Source: Actinomadura formosensis NBRC 14204 (GTDB lineage: Bacteria > Actinomycetota > Actinomycetes > Streptosporangiales > Streptosporangiaceae). From it: DNA of 41,848 bases. The position numbers and the translations under genes are program-made. The notes under the pieces were generated by a model that was given only the letters and a program-made list of their open reading frames with translations, ran no database searches and was not told the origin of the DNA. This document shows positions 6,330 through 14,436 of this stretch, one piece after another (positions within the stretch are counted from its first letter, which is position 1; each line of letters begins with the position of its first letter). The DNA lies in assembly GCF_001552155.1 (NCBI RefSeq), contig NZ_BCQQ01000055.1, forward strand, positions 1 through 41,848, in the 5' to 3' direction.

Positions 6330-8609
6330 CTAGGCGAGCCTGATCAGCCGCTTGAGGTAGGACGGTTCGTCCAGCGTCCGGCCGAGTTCGAGCGGGATGG
6401 TCGCCGCACCGGCCCGCACGGCGCCGACCCGCTCACCGCCGTCCCCCCGGTGCGGCGGACGGCCCGTGGCGCCGACCGGCACGGTCAGCCCGGACCAGCC
6501 GACCACCGTCACCGGCGCCGCGGCCCGCAGCGGTGTCGTCCCGCCGAGCCCGTCGTCGACCCGCCCGACGGCGGCTCCCTTCGGTGCCAGCGTCACCGCG
6601 GTCAGCGCCCCCGCGGCCGCGGTGACGAGCCGCCCCGCCGCGTCGACGGCGCCCGCCGCGCTCGGCGAACGCTGCCCCATCACCGCGCCCACGATGAGCG
6701 TCCGCGCACCGCCGACGCTCCTGCGGGCCGCGAACACGAAGTTGCCGCCCGCCGCGTCCGTGTACCCGGTCTTGCCGCCGACGATGCCGTACTGCCCGAG
6801 GAGGAAGTTGCCGCCCGCCCGTGGGGCGCCGCCGTTGTCCGGCACATACGCCCGGTTGTTCACGATCTCCGTGAACGCCGGGATGGCCATCGCCGCCCGC
6901 AGCAGCTTGACCTGGTCCTGGGCCGTGCTCACGGTGCCCGAGTCGTAGCCGCTGGGATCGGTGTAGCGCGTGCTGGTCATCCCCAGCTCCGCCGCCGCCG
7001 CGTTCATCTTCGCCACGAACGCCTGCTCGTTCCCCGAGTCCCACCGCGCCAGCTCGTGCGCGACGTCGTTCGCCGAGATGACCAGCAGCGCCTCCAGTGC
7101 CTTGCGCTGCGTCAGCTGCTGGTTCGCGGTGACGCCGAGCAGCGACTCGCCCCGCTTCTTGCGCATCGGGATCTGCGCCGCCGCCTGCGGCGACACCGTC
7201 AGCACCGGCCCCGCCGCACCCGGCCGCAGCGGATGGGCGCGCAGATACACGTACGCCGTCATCACCTTCGCGACGCTCGCGGTGGGGATCGGCGCCGACC
7301 CGCCCGCCGCGCCCATCGTCCCGAGCCCCTCCACGTACACGACGGACTGCCCCGCCGTCGGCCACGGCAGCGCGGGCGCCTGCCCGGGGAACGCGTGACT
7401 GGACGCGAGCGCCAGCCTGATCGTCGGCTGCGGCACGGGCCGGACGAGCTGCCCCGTGACGACGCCGGCCACCAGCACCAGCATGGCCACGAGCACGATG
7501 AGCCAGCGCCGCCCCCGCTTGGCCCTCTCCTGGGGCGCCGCCTGGACGGGCTGGACGGGCTGCTGGGGGTGCTGGGGTTGCGCCGGTTGCACGGCGCCGT
7601 CCCACGGCATGCCCCACTGCTCGGACGACCGGGCCCCCGGCTGTTCCCCGGGCCTCTGCGGCAGCGGCACCGGCAACCGCTCGACCCGCGTGGGCCCGGC
7701 CGGATCGTCCAGCCGCGCAGGCGCGGCGTCCTGCGGCGGAGCCCCTTGCCAGGCCCCGTACTGCGGCGCTCCGGCATCGTTGACAGGACGATTCTCCGCA
7801 GGGCCACCGTGCGGCCGGGCGGCGTGCGGCGGTGGGGCGGCGTGCCAAGGGCCGCCGTGGGGCGGGCGCCGTCCCGGTCCGTCATGTGTCTGCGGGTGGT
7901 CCGTGCGCGTCTCGGAGACGCCGTCGCGGTCCTGCTCCTGAGCGCCCGCCGGTGGGACTCCACCCTGCGGCCGTTCTTCTCGCGCGGTTCCCCGCGCGTG
8001 CGCGGCGCGTTCCGGCTCGCCTCGCGGGGACGCGGGCTGTGCGGAGTCCGTGCGCGTGTCCGAGGTGCCGGCCTGCGGCCGTTCGTCTCGTGCGCTCGGG
8101 TCCTCGGCCGGGAGCTCCCGCCGGTGGCGGCCCTGCGTGGGCGCGGGCTGCGGCGGCTCGGCGGGCGTGTCCGAGATGTCCTCGTCAGGACGGTCCTGCC
8201 GGGCCTCGGGCCGCGCCGCGGCTGCTTCTTCGTCTTCCGGGGCGTCGTCTTCGGGGGCGGTGTCCGCCGCGGCCTCGTCCTGCACGGGCTCGTCCCGCGC
8301 GGCCTCCTCCTCCGCGGGCTCGTCCTGCGGGGGTGGGGCGGGTTCGTCGTCCGGGGCAACGGATCCGTCGGGGTCTTCCTCCGCGGGGGCCTGCGGAGTG
8401 CCGGCCTGCCCGTCCTGCGAGGGGAACTCCACGTACCACGTCCCCGAAGCGGTGGTCGGCCGCTCCGCCGCCGGCCTGGGGCGGCGGACCGCGATGTCCG
8501 GCCTGGTCAGGTTGACCTTGGGGACCTGGAACTCGGCGGTGGCGGTGCGGGAGGAGTCATGTTCGTCCTCGGTGCCGGGCGTGTCCGGTTCCCGCTCGTC
8601 GTCGTCCAC
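6330..8609 (-). CDS. D-alanyl-D-alanine carboxypeptidase (peptidase S11) with a long disordered N-terminus
   Basis: Penicillin-binding protein that trims the terminal D-Ala of peptidoglycan stem peptides. The three S11 motifs are intact: SVAK (nucleophile S445, K448), SAN (512-514) and KTG (613-615). About 365 cytoplasmic residues come first: an acidic Glu/Asp/Pro/Ala tract, then a Pro/Gln/His-rich part. One membrane helix follows RAKRGRR at about 368-387, so the catalytic domain is outside. Usual S11 enzymes are about 400 residues; the extension is low complexity with no recognised domain. I took GTG 8609, preceded by GAGAGG and GGTCGGGG; an ATG at 8678 lacks a ribosome site. It converges on the S1P-lyase-like gene and diverges from the ECF sigma gene. 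Confidence 0.88.
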   Translation of the reverse strand: MDDDEREPDTPGTEDEHDSSRTATAEFQVPKVNLTRPDIAVRRPRPAAERPTTASGTWYVEFPSQDGQAGTPQAPAEEDPDGSVAPDDEPAPPPQDEPAEEEAARDEPVQDEAAADTAPEDDAPEDEEAAAARPEARQDRPDEDISDTPAEPPQPAPTQGRHRRELPAEDPSARDERPQAGTSDTRTDSAQPASPRGEPERAAHARGTAREERPQGGVPPAGAQEQDRDGVSETRTDHPQTHDGPGRRPPHGGPWHAAPPPHAARPHGGPAENRPVNDAGAPQYGAWQGAPPQDAAPARLDDPAGPTRVERLPVPLPQRPGEQPGARSSEQWGMPWDGAVQPAQPQHPQQPVQPVQAAPQERAKRGRRWLIVLVAMLVLVAGVVTGQLVRPVPQPTIRLALASSHAFPGQAPALPWPTAGQSVVYVEGLGTMGAAGGSAPIPTASVAKVMTAYVYLRAHPLRPGAAGPVLTVSPQAAAQIPMRKKRGESLLGVTANQQLTQRKALEALLVISANDVAHELARWDSGNEQAFVAKMNAAAAELGMTSTRYTDPSGYDSGTVSTAQDQVKLLRAAMAIPAFTEIVNNRAYVPDNGGAPRAGGNFLLGQYGIVGGKTGYTDAAGGNFVFAARRSVGGARTLIVGAVMGQRSPSAAGAVDAAGRLVTAAAGALTAVTLAPKGAAVGRVDDGLGGTTPLRAAAPVTVVGWSGLTVPVGATGRPPHRGDGGERVGAVRAGAATIPLELGRTLDEPSYLKRLIRLA

Positions 8610-8761
8610 GTCCCCGACCCTCTCGACTTGAGCCCGACAGGCACGCGCGGAGCGGTCTCCCCCGACAACCCCGTGCATAGTGAAGGATGCGCAGTTTATC
8701 GGGAAGGTTCGCGCCGATCGGCAGCGCGATCACGGTGTTCCCGGGCGGGCGTGAACCCGGA

Positions 8762-8798
8762 GGGGACGTTGCGGAGATACATCGCTGACAACGTCCCC
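8762..8798. promoter_or_regulatory. 10-bp perfect inverted repeat before the ECF sigma gene
   Basis: GGGGACGTTG (8762-8771) and CAACGTCCCC (8789-8798) are exact reverse complements with a 17-base spacer. The structure sits 26 bases upstream of the sigma-factor ATG in the divergent intergenic region. As RNA it would form a leader hairpin; as DNA it could be a wide operator. No terminator U-tract follows. Confidence 0.5.
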
Positions 8799-8824
8799 GC
8801 ACGGGAAGGCCCGGTGCGCATGCC

Positions 8825-9418
8825 ATGGTGGCCGCGATGACCGTACCTCCGACGGCTCAGGACAGTGACGCCGCCCTCATCGAGGGTTCGCTCACCGATC
8901 CCGAGTCGTTCGCCGCGCTGTTCGACCGTTACTCCGCGATGCTGTACCGCTATGTTTCGCGCAGGCTGGGGCCGGAGGCCGCAGAGGACGTCGTGGGGGA
9001 GTCGTTCCTCGTCGCGTTCAGCAAGCGGCACCGCTACGACCTGGCGCAGTGGGACGCGCGCCCGTGGCTGTTCGGCATCGCGACCAAGCTGGTCGCGCGG
9101 CATCACCGGACGGAGGCCGCGCGCTACCGGGCGCTGCGCCGCAGCCCCGCGGACGGCCCGGTGGAGGGGCCCGCCGACCGGGTGGCGGCGGGTGTGACCG
9201 CGTCGGCGTCGCGTCCGCGGCTGGCGGAGGCGCTGGCCGTCCTGCCGAGAAGGGACCTGGACGTCCTGCTGCTGGTGGCGTGGGGCGATCTGGCGTACGA
9301 GGAGGTGGCGCGGGCGCTCGGCATTCCGGTCGGCACGGTCCGCTCCCGTCTCAACCGGGCCCGGCGCAAGGTGCGCGCGGCGCTGGGCGACATCGACCCG
9401 ACGCGTGAGGAGGCGTGA
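8825..9418 (+). CDS. ECF-type RNA polymerase sigma factor
   Basis: 197-residue group IV sigma factor. Region 2 (about residues 27-95) contains FAALFDRYSAMLYRYVSRRLG, AEDVVGESFLVAF and the promoter-melting part WLFGIATKLVARHHR. Region 4 (about 135-190) has LPRRDLDVLLLVAWGDLAYEEVA followed by the HTH VARALGIPVGTVRSRLNRARRKV. ATG codons at 8825 and 8837 are both possible; neither has a well-spaced ribosome site. It lies directly before, and practically abuts, a membrane LCP protein whose N-terminus resembles ECF-linked membrane proteins, so the two probably form a regulator/partner pair, perhaps sensing the envelope (inference). Confidence 0.9.
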   Translation: MVAAMTVPPTAQDSDAALIEGSLTDPESFAALFDRYSAMLYRYVSRRLGPEAAEDVVGESFLVAFSKRHRYDLAQWDARPWLFGIATKLVARHHRTEAARYRALRRSPADGPVEGPADRVAAGVTASASRPRLAEALAVLPRRDLDVLLLVAWGDLAYEEVARALGIPVGTVRSRLNRARRKVRAALGDIDPTREEA

Positions 9419-9420
9419 GC

Positions 9421-10431
9421 ATGGACGACCTGGACCTGATCCGTGACCTCGGCCGGGACCTGGAGCACGAGCCGCCGGCCTCGTTCGCCCGGCAGCGCAG
9501 CCGGTTGCTGGACGCCACCCGGCGGCGGCGCCGCGGCCCGGGACGCTGGGCGCTCCTCGGCGTGGTCGCGGCCGTCACGGCGGCGGCGATTCTCGTCCCG
9601 GTGACGATCTTCCAGGGGCGGCACGCGAGGCCGGTCGCGACGAATTCGGCCGAGCCGGCGGCGGGGCGGGCGATGAACGTGCTGGTCATCGGGGTGGACC
9701 GGCGGGTGGCCGCCCGCCCGCCGCGTTCGGACACGCTGATGCTGGTGCACGTCCCGGCCGACCGGAGGGAGCTGCGCGCGGTGAGCGTCCCCCGTGACTC
9801 GCTCGTCCGGATCCCCGCGTGCACGACCGGGAGCGGGAAGACGGCCCCGGCCCAGCTGGGAATGATCAACGCGGCGTTCTCGCTGGGCGGCGCCGACTGC
9901 ACGGCGAGAACGGTGGAGTCGCTGACCGGCGTCCGGATCGACCAGACCGTGATGATCGATTTCGACGGCTTCCGGAAGGCGGTGGACGCGCTCGGCGGGG
10001 TCCGGATGACGCTGCGCCACCCGGTCGTCGACCCTGCGGCCGGGTTGAAACTGCCCCAGGGCGAGCAGCGGCTGAACGGGGCGCAGGCGCTCGCCTATGT
10101 CCGGGCCCGGCGCGCTCTCGGGGACGGCTCGGACCTGGGGCGGATCAAGCGGCAGCAGCAGTTCATGGCGGCGCTCGTGCGGGAGGCCAAGGAGCAGATG
10201 GGCGGGAACCCCGTCCGGTTCGCCAAGTTCCTCGTGGTCGTGACCGGTTCGTTCGAGACGGCGCCGAGGCTGGACGCGGGCAGGCTGCAGGCGCTCGCCC
10301 GCGCATTCGGGAAGGGGGGTTCGGTGGAGTTCAGCACGGTTCCGGTCCATCCGGCGCGCAGCGACCCGAACCGCCTGGAGTGGGATCGGGCCGGCGCGGC
10401 ACGGTTGTTCGCCACGTTCAAGACGTCATGA
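9421..10431 (+). CDS. LCP (LytR-CpsA-Psr) family protein with an anti-sigma-like N-terminus
   Basis: 336 residues: an Asp/Arg-rich cytoplasmic N-terminus (1-42), one membrane helix (about 43-64) and an external LCP domain from about 85. LCP hallmarks: MNVLVIGVDRR, RSDTLMLVHV, VSVPRDSLVRI with the pyrophosphate-binding Arg, VMIDFDGFRKAVDALGGV, and AQALAYVRARR. LCP enzymes attach polyprenyl-linked glycopolymers to peptidoglycan or arabinogalactan. The N-terminal stretch MDDLDLIRDLGRDLEHEPPASFARQR resembles the cytoplasmic tail of membrane proteins encoded beside ECF sigma factors. The ATG at 9421 is preferred over GTG 9415 because GAGGAGG (9407-9413) is then correctly spaced. It follows the sigma stop by two bases. 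Confidence 0.87.
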   Translation: MDDLDLIRDLGRDLEHEPPASFARQRSRLLDATRRRRRGPGRWALLGVVAAVTAAAILVPVTIFQGRHARPVATNSAEPAAGRAMNVLVIGVDRRVAARPPRSDTLMLVHVPADRRELRAVSVPRDSLVRIPACTTGSGKTAPAQLGMINAAFSLGGADCTARTVESLTGVRIDQTVMIDFDGFRKAVDALGGVRMTLRHPVVDPAAGLKLPQGEQRLNGAQALAYVRARRALGDGSDLGRIKRQQQFMAALVREAKEQMGGNPVRFAKFLVVVTGSFETAPRLDAGRLQALARAFGKGGSVEFSTVPVHPARSDPNRLEWDRAGAARLFATFKTS

Positions 10432-10475
10432 GTGAGCCAAGGCGCCCTCCATGGTCAAGACGCCATGAGTGACCC
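10418..10475 (+). repeat. Imperfect direct repeat at the LCP gene stop
   Basis: Two copies of about 21 bases (10418-10438 and 10455-10475), both beginning TCAAGACG and containing CATGAGTGA, match at 19 positions with a period of 37. The first contains the LCP stop codon; the second lies in the gap before the CBS gene. It looks like a small local duplication; a regulatory role is possible but unsupported. Confidence 0.45.
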
Positions 10476-10491
10476 CGTTTCCGTCGGGTAG
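10467..10491 (+). promoter_or_regulatory. Possible SigB-type promoter for the CBS gene
   Basis: GAGT (10467-10470), 15 bases, then GGGTAG (10486-10491) approaches the streptomycete SigB pattern GNNT-N14-16-GGGTAY with one mismatch at the last base. The -35 pattern is weak information alone; the support is the similar layout upstream of two other transcription units here. Confidence 0.3.
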
Positions 10492-10546
10492 GGGCGAGTC
10501 ATCCCCGGGCCCGCAGAAACGATCCACGAGGCTCAAGGAGTGTGCG

Positions 10547-10966
10547 ATGGCCACGAAGGTCCGCGAAGTCATGACCGGCTCCCCGACATCGGTGTCCCCG
10601 GAACTGGACATCGTGACGGTGGCGCGGGCGATGCGCGACGAGGACATCGGTGCCGTGCTGGTGGCGGAGGGCGACGACCTGCAGGGGGTCGTCACGGACC
10701 GCGACCTGGTGATCCGCGGGCTCGCGGCCGGCGGCGACCCGGCCCAGGCGAGGATCGGCGGCATCGCCAGCAGGGTCACCGCGACCGTCGGACCGGATGA
10801 CACGCTGGACAAGGCCGCGCAGATCATGCGGGAGCGGGCGGTGCGCAGGCTCCCGGTCATGGAGGACGGCCGCCTGGTGGGCATCGTGTCCATCGGTGAC
10901 CTGGCGATGGAGGAGGGCTCGACGTCGGCGCTCGCCGACATCAGCGCGGCGCGTCCCACCACCTGA
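10547..10966 (+). CDS. Tandem CBS-domain protein, HRP1-like
   Basis: 139 residues made almost wholly of two CBS repeats (about 8-62 and 74-130). Each has the usual ending: GVVTDRDLVIRGLA in the first and LVGIVSIGDLAMEE in the second; the opening TKVREVMTGSPTSVSPE is typical of stand-alone two-CBS proteins such as mycobacterial hypoxic response protein 1. Such proteins bind adenine nucleotides or act as stress sensors; the partner is unknown. ATG 10547 follows AAGGAG at good spacing; a longer frame from 10469 lacks support. It is likely a separate transcription unit and converges on the PLP-lyase gene. Confidence 0.88.
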   Translation: MATKVREVMTGSPTSVSPELDIVTVARAMRDEDIGAVLVAEGDDLQGVVTDRDLVIRGLAAGGDPAQARIGGIASRVTATVGPDDTLDKAAQIMRERAVRRLPVMEDGRLVGIVSIGDLAMEEGSTSALADISAARPTT

Positions 10967-11040
10967 CGCCGGCCGGCACCCGACCGGTGGGCGCGTCCGG
11001 AGGCCGCCATCGGTGCCCCATCTCCCGGTCCCGGGCGCGC

Positions 11041-12204
11041 TCACTTCCGGGGCAGGGCGGAGAGCAGCCGGTCGAGTTCCTCTTCGGTGTTGTAGTAGTG
11101 CACGGAGGCCCGCACGGCCGTGGGAAGGACGTGCGGGTCATATCCGTGTGAGAGCGGATACGTGACGTTGATGTTGACGGCGCGTTCCCTTGCGGCGTCC
11201 TTGATGGCGGCGGGGTCGTGGCCGTCCACGGTGAACGTGACCAGCCCGGACGGCCGCGCGCCCTTGTCGAGGACGGTCACCCCACGACGCGCGGACAGTT
11301 CCTCACGCAGCTTGGTCGCGAACCCGGTCACACGGGTCTCGATGTCGGTCATCCCTAGGTCGGCTGCATAGTCGGCGGCCACGCCCAAGCCGATCTGACC
11401 GGCGGCATACCGTTCCCATGTCTCGAAGCGTTGGGCGTCGTCGCGCAGGTCGAAGCCGTCCGGTGCCTTCCAGGTGGCGGCCTGCAGATCGATGAACGGC
11501 GGCACGAGCGTCCGGACGATTCCCCGGCGCACGTACAGGAACCCGGTTCCGCGCGGTCCGCGCAGGTACTTGCGGCCGGTCGCCGACAGCATGTCGCAGC
11601 CGATCTCGCTGACGTCGATGGCGAGCTGGCCGACCGACTGGCACGCGTCCAGGAGATAGAGGACGCCGTGCTCACGGCACAGTTTCCCGACCTCCGCCGC
11701 CGGGTTGACGAGCCCGTTGTGCGTGGGGATGTGGTTGAGCGCCACCAGGCGGACATCGCCTTTGACGAGTTCGGCCTCCAGCGCCTCCAGCGAGAGCGTG
11801 CCGTCGGCCTGGTCCGGGACGACGTCCACCTTCGCGCCCTTGGCCGCCGCCACCTGCTGGTAGGCGATCGCGTTGCTGGAGTACTCGCTCGTGGTCGTCA
11901 GGATGCGGTCGCCCTCGGCGAAGGGGATCGAGTAGAACGCCATGTCCCATGCCCGGGTGGCGTTCTCCACGTAGGCGATTTCGTCTGCGCGCGCGCCGAT
12001 GAGCCTAGCCACGGCGTCGTAGAAGTGCTGGAGTGCCGCCGCGTTCTGTTCGGCCGCCTCGTAGCCGCCGATCGTCGACTCCAGCGCGAAGTGGGCGGAC
12101 ACGGCCTCGATGACCGGACGGGGCGGCAGCGCCGCGCCCGCGTTGTTGAAGTGCGCCACCTTCGCGCAGCCGGGGGTGTCGGTCCGGATCTTCTCGATGT
12201 CCAC
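11041..12204 (-). CDS. Class V aminotransferase-fold PLP enzyme (cysteine desulfurase/lyase-like)
   Basis: 387 residues, standard length for the family. FNNAGAALPP near the N-terminus, ENATRAWDMAFYS (80-92), NHIPTHNGLVNPAAEVG (157-173), LLDACQSVGQ with cofactor Asp (D186), and SATGRKYLRGPRGTGFLYVR with Schiff-base K212. Related enzymes include cysteine and selenocysteine desulfurases, isopenicillin-N epimerase and the ergothioneine C-S lyase EgtE; no other egt gene is present, so the substrate is left open. GTG 12204 follows GGAGG at about six bases. It is divergent from an ABC exporter across a MerR-type operator whose promoter faces the exporter. Confidence 0.88.
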   Translation of the reverse strand: MDIEKIRTDTPGCAKVAHFNNAGAALPPRPVIEAVSAHFALESTIGGYEAAEQNAAALQHFYDAVARLIGARADEIAYVENATRAWDMAFYSIPFAEGDRILTTTSEYSSNAIAYQQVAAAKGAKVDVVPDQADGTLSLEALEAELVKGDVRLVALNHIPTHNGLVNPAAEVGKLCREHGVLYLLDACQSVGQLAIDVSEIGCDMLSATGRKYLRGPRGTGFLYVRRGIVRTLVPPFIDLQAATWKAPDGFDLRDDAQRFETWERYAAGQIGLGVAADYAADLGMTDIETRVTGFATKLREELSARRGVTVLDKGARPSGLVTFTVDGHDPAAIKDAARERAVNINVTYPLSHGYDPHVLPTAVRASVHYYNTEEELDRLLSALPRK

Positions 12205-12258
12205 GGTCGCCCTCCGGGAAATGTCGTACCCCCGCGCGATGCTGGGCGCGGCGACGGC

Positions 12259-12289
12259 TTGACCTCAACCTTCCTTGAGGTCACATGCT
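12259..12289 (+). promoter_or_regulatory. MerR/SoxR-type operator inside a 19-bp-spacer promoter
   Basis: GACCTCAA-N6-TTGAGGTC (12261-12282) is a perfect inverted repeat with 8-bp arms. It fills the spacer between -35 TTGACC (12259-12264) and -10 CATGCT (12284-12289); the spacer is 19 bp, the over-long spacing that MerR-family activators untwist. The core CCTCAA-N6-TTGAGG is that of SoxR-like sites. The promoter points to the ABC gene with about a 27-base leader. No MerR-family gene lies in this window. Confidence 0.75.
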
Positions 12290-12322
12290 TGCCGTTCCAG
12301 GCTAACGATCACAGGGGGCTCC

Positions 12323-14203
12323 ATGGACATGGAAGTCACGGCGTGGATGTCGCTGCACCACGCCATGAACGCGCAGGACGGCAGGCCCTTCTCCAAGGCG
12401 ACCCTGCGCCGGATCAGAGGCTTCGCCCGCCCGCACGCCCGTCCGCTGGCCGCGTTCCTCTTCCTCAGCGTGGTGATGGCGGTCATCGCGGTCGCGACGC
12501 CCGTCCTCGCCGGATGGGTCGTCAACGCGATCGTCGACCACGCCGCCACGTCCACCGTCGTCCGGCTGTCCGTGCTCATCGCCGTGCTCGCGCTCGCCGA
12601 GGGCGGGCTCGGGCTCGCCAACCGGTGGCTGTCCGCCCGCATCGGCGAGGGGCTGATCCTCGACCTGCGCACCGCCGTTTTCGACCACGTCCAGCGGATG
12701 CCCGTCGCGTTCTTCACCCGGACCCGCACCGGCGCCCTGGTCAGCCGGCTCAACAACGACGTGATCGGCGCCCAGCGCGCCTTCAGCGACACCCTCTCCG
12801 GTGTGATCAGCAACCTGGTCACGGTGCTGCTCACCTTCGCGGTGATGGTCCGGATCTCCTGGCAGATCACCTTGCTCGCCCTGGTCCTGCTGCCCGTCTT
12901 CGTCCTGCCGGCCCGCCGCATGGGCACCCGCCTCGCCCGCCTGGAACGCGAGGCCGCCGCGCACGACGCCGCGATGAGCACGCAGATGACCGAGCGGTTC
13001 TCCGCCCCCGGCGCGACGCTGGTCAAGCTGTTCGGGCGCCCGTCCCGCGAGTCCGCCGAGTTCGCCGCGCGGGCCCGCCGCGTCCGCGACATCGGCGTCC
13101 GCACCGCGATGGTGCAGCACGTCTTCATCACCGCGCTGACCATGGTGTCCGCCCTGGCGCTCGCCCTCGTCTACGGGCTCGGCGGCTACCTGTCGCTGCG
13201 CGGCCACCTCGACGCCGGCGCCGTCGTCGCCCTCGCCCTCCTGCTCACCCGCCTCTACGCGCCGCTGACCGCGCTCGCCAGCGCCCGCGTCGAGGTGATG
13301 AGCGCCCTCGTCAGCTTCGAGCGCGTCTTCGAGATCCTCGACCTGGAACCGCTGGTCGCCGAGCGTCCCGAGGCCCGTGCCGTCCCGGACGGGCCGGTCG
13401 CGGTCGAGTTCGAGGGCGTCCGCTTCGCCTACCCGTCCGCCGACAAGGTCTCCCTCGCCTCCCTCGAAGAGGTCGCCACCCTCGACACCCGCGGCGGCGT
13501 CGACGTCCTGCACGACATCTCGTTCCGCGCCGAACCCGGGCAGATGATCGCGCTGGTCGGCTCGTCCGGCGCGGGCAAGTCGACGATCGCCCAGCTCCTC
13601 CCGCGCCTCTACGACGTCGGGTCCGGCGCCGTCCGGCTCGGCGGCGTGGACGTCCGCGACCTGTCCTTCCAGACCATCCGCGAGACGCTCGGCATGGTCA
13701 CGCAGGACGGCCACCTGTTCCACGAGTCGATCCGCGAGAACCTCCTGCTGGCCCGCCCCGAGGCCACCGACGACGAACTGTGGGACGTCCTGCGCCGCGC
13801 CCGCCTCGACACCCTCATCGAGGGCCTGCCGGACGGCCTCGACACCATCGTGGGCGAACGCGGCTACCGGCTGTCCGGCGGGGAACGCCAGCGCCTCACC
13901 ATCGCCCGCCTCCTGCTGGCCCGCCAGCGCGTCGTCATCCTGGACGAGGCCACCGCCCACCTCGACTCCACCTCGGAGGCCGCCGTCCAGGAAGCCCTCG
14001 CCGAAGCCCTCGACGGCCGCACCGCCATCGTCATAGCCCACCGCCTGAGCACCATCCGGGCCGCCGACCAGATCCTCGTCATAGAAGAGGGCCGCATCGC
14101 CGAACAGGGAACCCACGAGGTCCTCCTGGCCGCAGGCGGCCGATACGCGACCCTCTACAACACCCAGTTCGCCGACGAGCCGCCCCTGGAACCGGTCGGC
14201 TGA
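12323..14203 (+). CDS. ABC exporter, fused membrane and ATPase domains (half-transporter)
   Basis: 626 residues: a six-helix exporter domain (about 45-335) and a nucleotide-binding domain (about 360-610). Walker A GSSGAGKST lies near 412-420, Q-loop VTQDGHLFHESIREN, signature LSGGERQRL near 516, Walker B VVILDEAT near 535-542, then the H-loop AHRLSTI. It should work as a homodimer or pair with an unseen partner, exporting a drug-like or lipid substrate. An extra stretch of about 20 residues between strands of the ATPase (ASLEEVATLDTRGGVDVL) is typical of one actinobacterial subgroup. ATG 12323 follows AGGGGG. The MerR-type promoter implies induction by a small molecule or redox signal. Confidence 0.9.
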   Translation: MDMEVTAWMSLHHAMNAQDGRPFSKATLRRIRGFARPHARPLAAFLFLSVVMAVIAVATPVLAGWVVNAIVDHAATSTVVRLSVLIAVLALAEGGLGLANRWLSARIGEGLILDLRTAVFDHVQRMPVAFFTRTRTGALVSRLNNDVIGAQRAFSDTLSGVISNLVTVLLTFAVMVRISWQITLLALVLLPVFVLPARRMGTRLARLEREAAAHDAAMSTQMTERFSAPGATLVKLFGRPSRESAEFAARARRVRDIGVRTAMVQHVFITALTMVSALALALVYGLGGYLSLRGHLDAGAVVALALLLTRLYAPLTALASARVEVMSALVSFERVFEILDLEPLVAERPEARAVPDGPVAVEFEGVRFAYPSADKVSLASLEEVATLDTRGGVDVLHDISFRAEPGQMIALVGSSGAGKSTIAQLLPRLYDVGSGAVRLGGVDVRDLSFQTIRETLGMVTQDGHLFHESIRENLLLARPEATDDELWDVLRRARLDTLIEGLPDGLDTIVGERGYRLSGGERQRLTIARLLLARQRVVILDEATAHLDSTSEAAVQEALAEALDGRTAIVIAHRLSTIRAADQILVIEEGRIAEQGTHEVLLAAGGRYATLYNTQFADEPPLEPVG

Positions 14204-14226
14204 GCCGCGCCGCCACCGGTGCGACC

Positions 14227-14343
14227 TCACCGGATCTGGTCGAGGACGCGGCGGAGGTTGCAGAGGACGCCGGTGCCCAGCAGGCGCTCCTCGTCGAGGT
14301 CGGACGTCTCCAGCATCAGCCCGTGGACGCTTCCCGGCGACAT
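14227..14343 (-). CDS. 38-residue ORF, unrecognised
   Basis: ATG-initiated minus-strand ORF encoding MSPGSVHGLMLETSDLDEER followed by LLGTGVLCNLRRVLDQIR. It is amphipathic and protein-like (two probable helices) but too short to assign. Two copies of a TCTCCTAC motif lie just upstream. It may be the end of a lost regulator gene or a genuine small protein; frame and composition are its only support. Confidence 0.3.
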   Translation of the reverse strand: MSPGSVHGLMLETSDLDEERLLGTGVLCNLRRVLDQIR

Positions 14344-14349
14344 GGGGAC

Positions 14350-14388
14350 GGAGTTTCTCCTACCCGTCGAACGTCGGAGATCTCCTAC
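14350..14388. promoter_or_regulatory. Paired GGAG-TCTCCTAC sites, probable operator
   Basis: GGAGTTTCTCCTAC (14350-14363) and GGAGATCTCCTAC (14376-14388) are repeated in the same orientation, with TCTCCTAC copies 25 bp apart. Each contains a GGAG/CTCC dyad. They sit between the 38-residue ORF and the oxidoreductase gene, so a dimeric repressor bound twice is plausible. The protein is unknown. Confidence 0.45.
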
Positions 14389-14436
14389 GCATGGCCGGGC
14401 GGGTTTAGCGGGCGGGCGCGGTGGCAGGGTGGGGGA

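Noticed and set aside
11041..12204. Ergothioneine lyase egtE
   Set aside because: The fold fits, but no egtA, B, C or D is nearby and no EgtE-specific residue could be verified, so no symbol was given.
11431..14436. Very long plus-strand frame through the PLP-lyase and ABC genes
   Set aside because: Only its last 307 codons (from 14437) encode a real protein; the rest is Arg/Pro/Ala shadow sequence in high-GC DNA.
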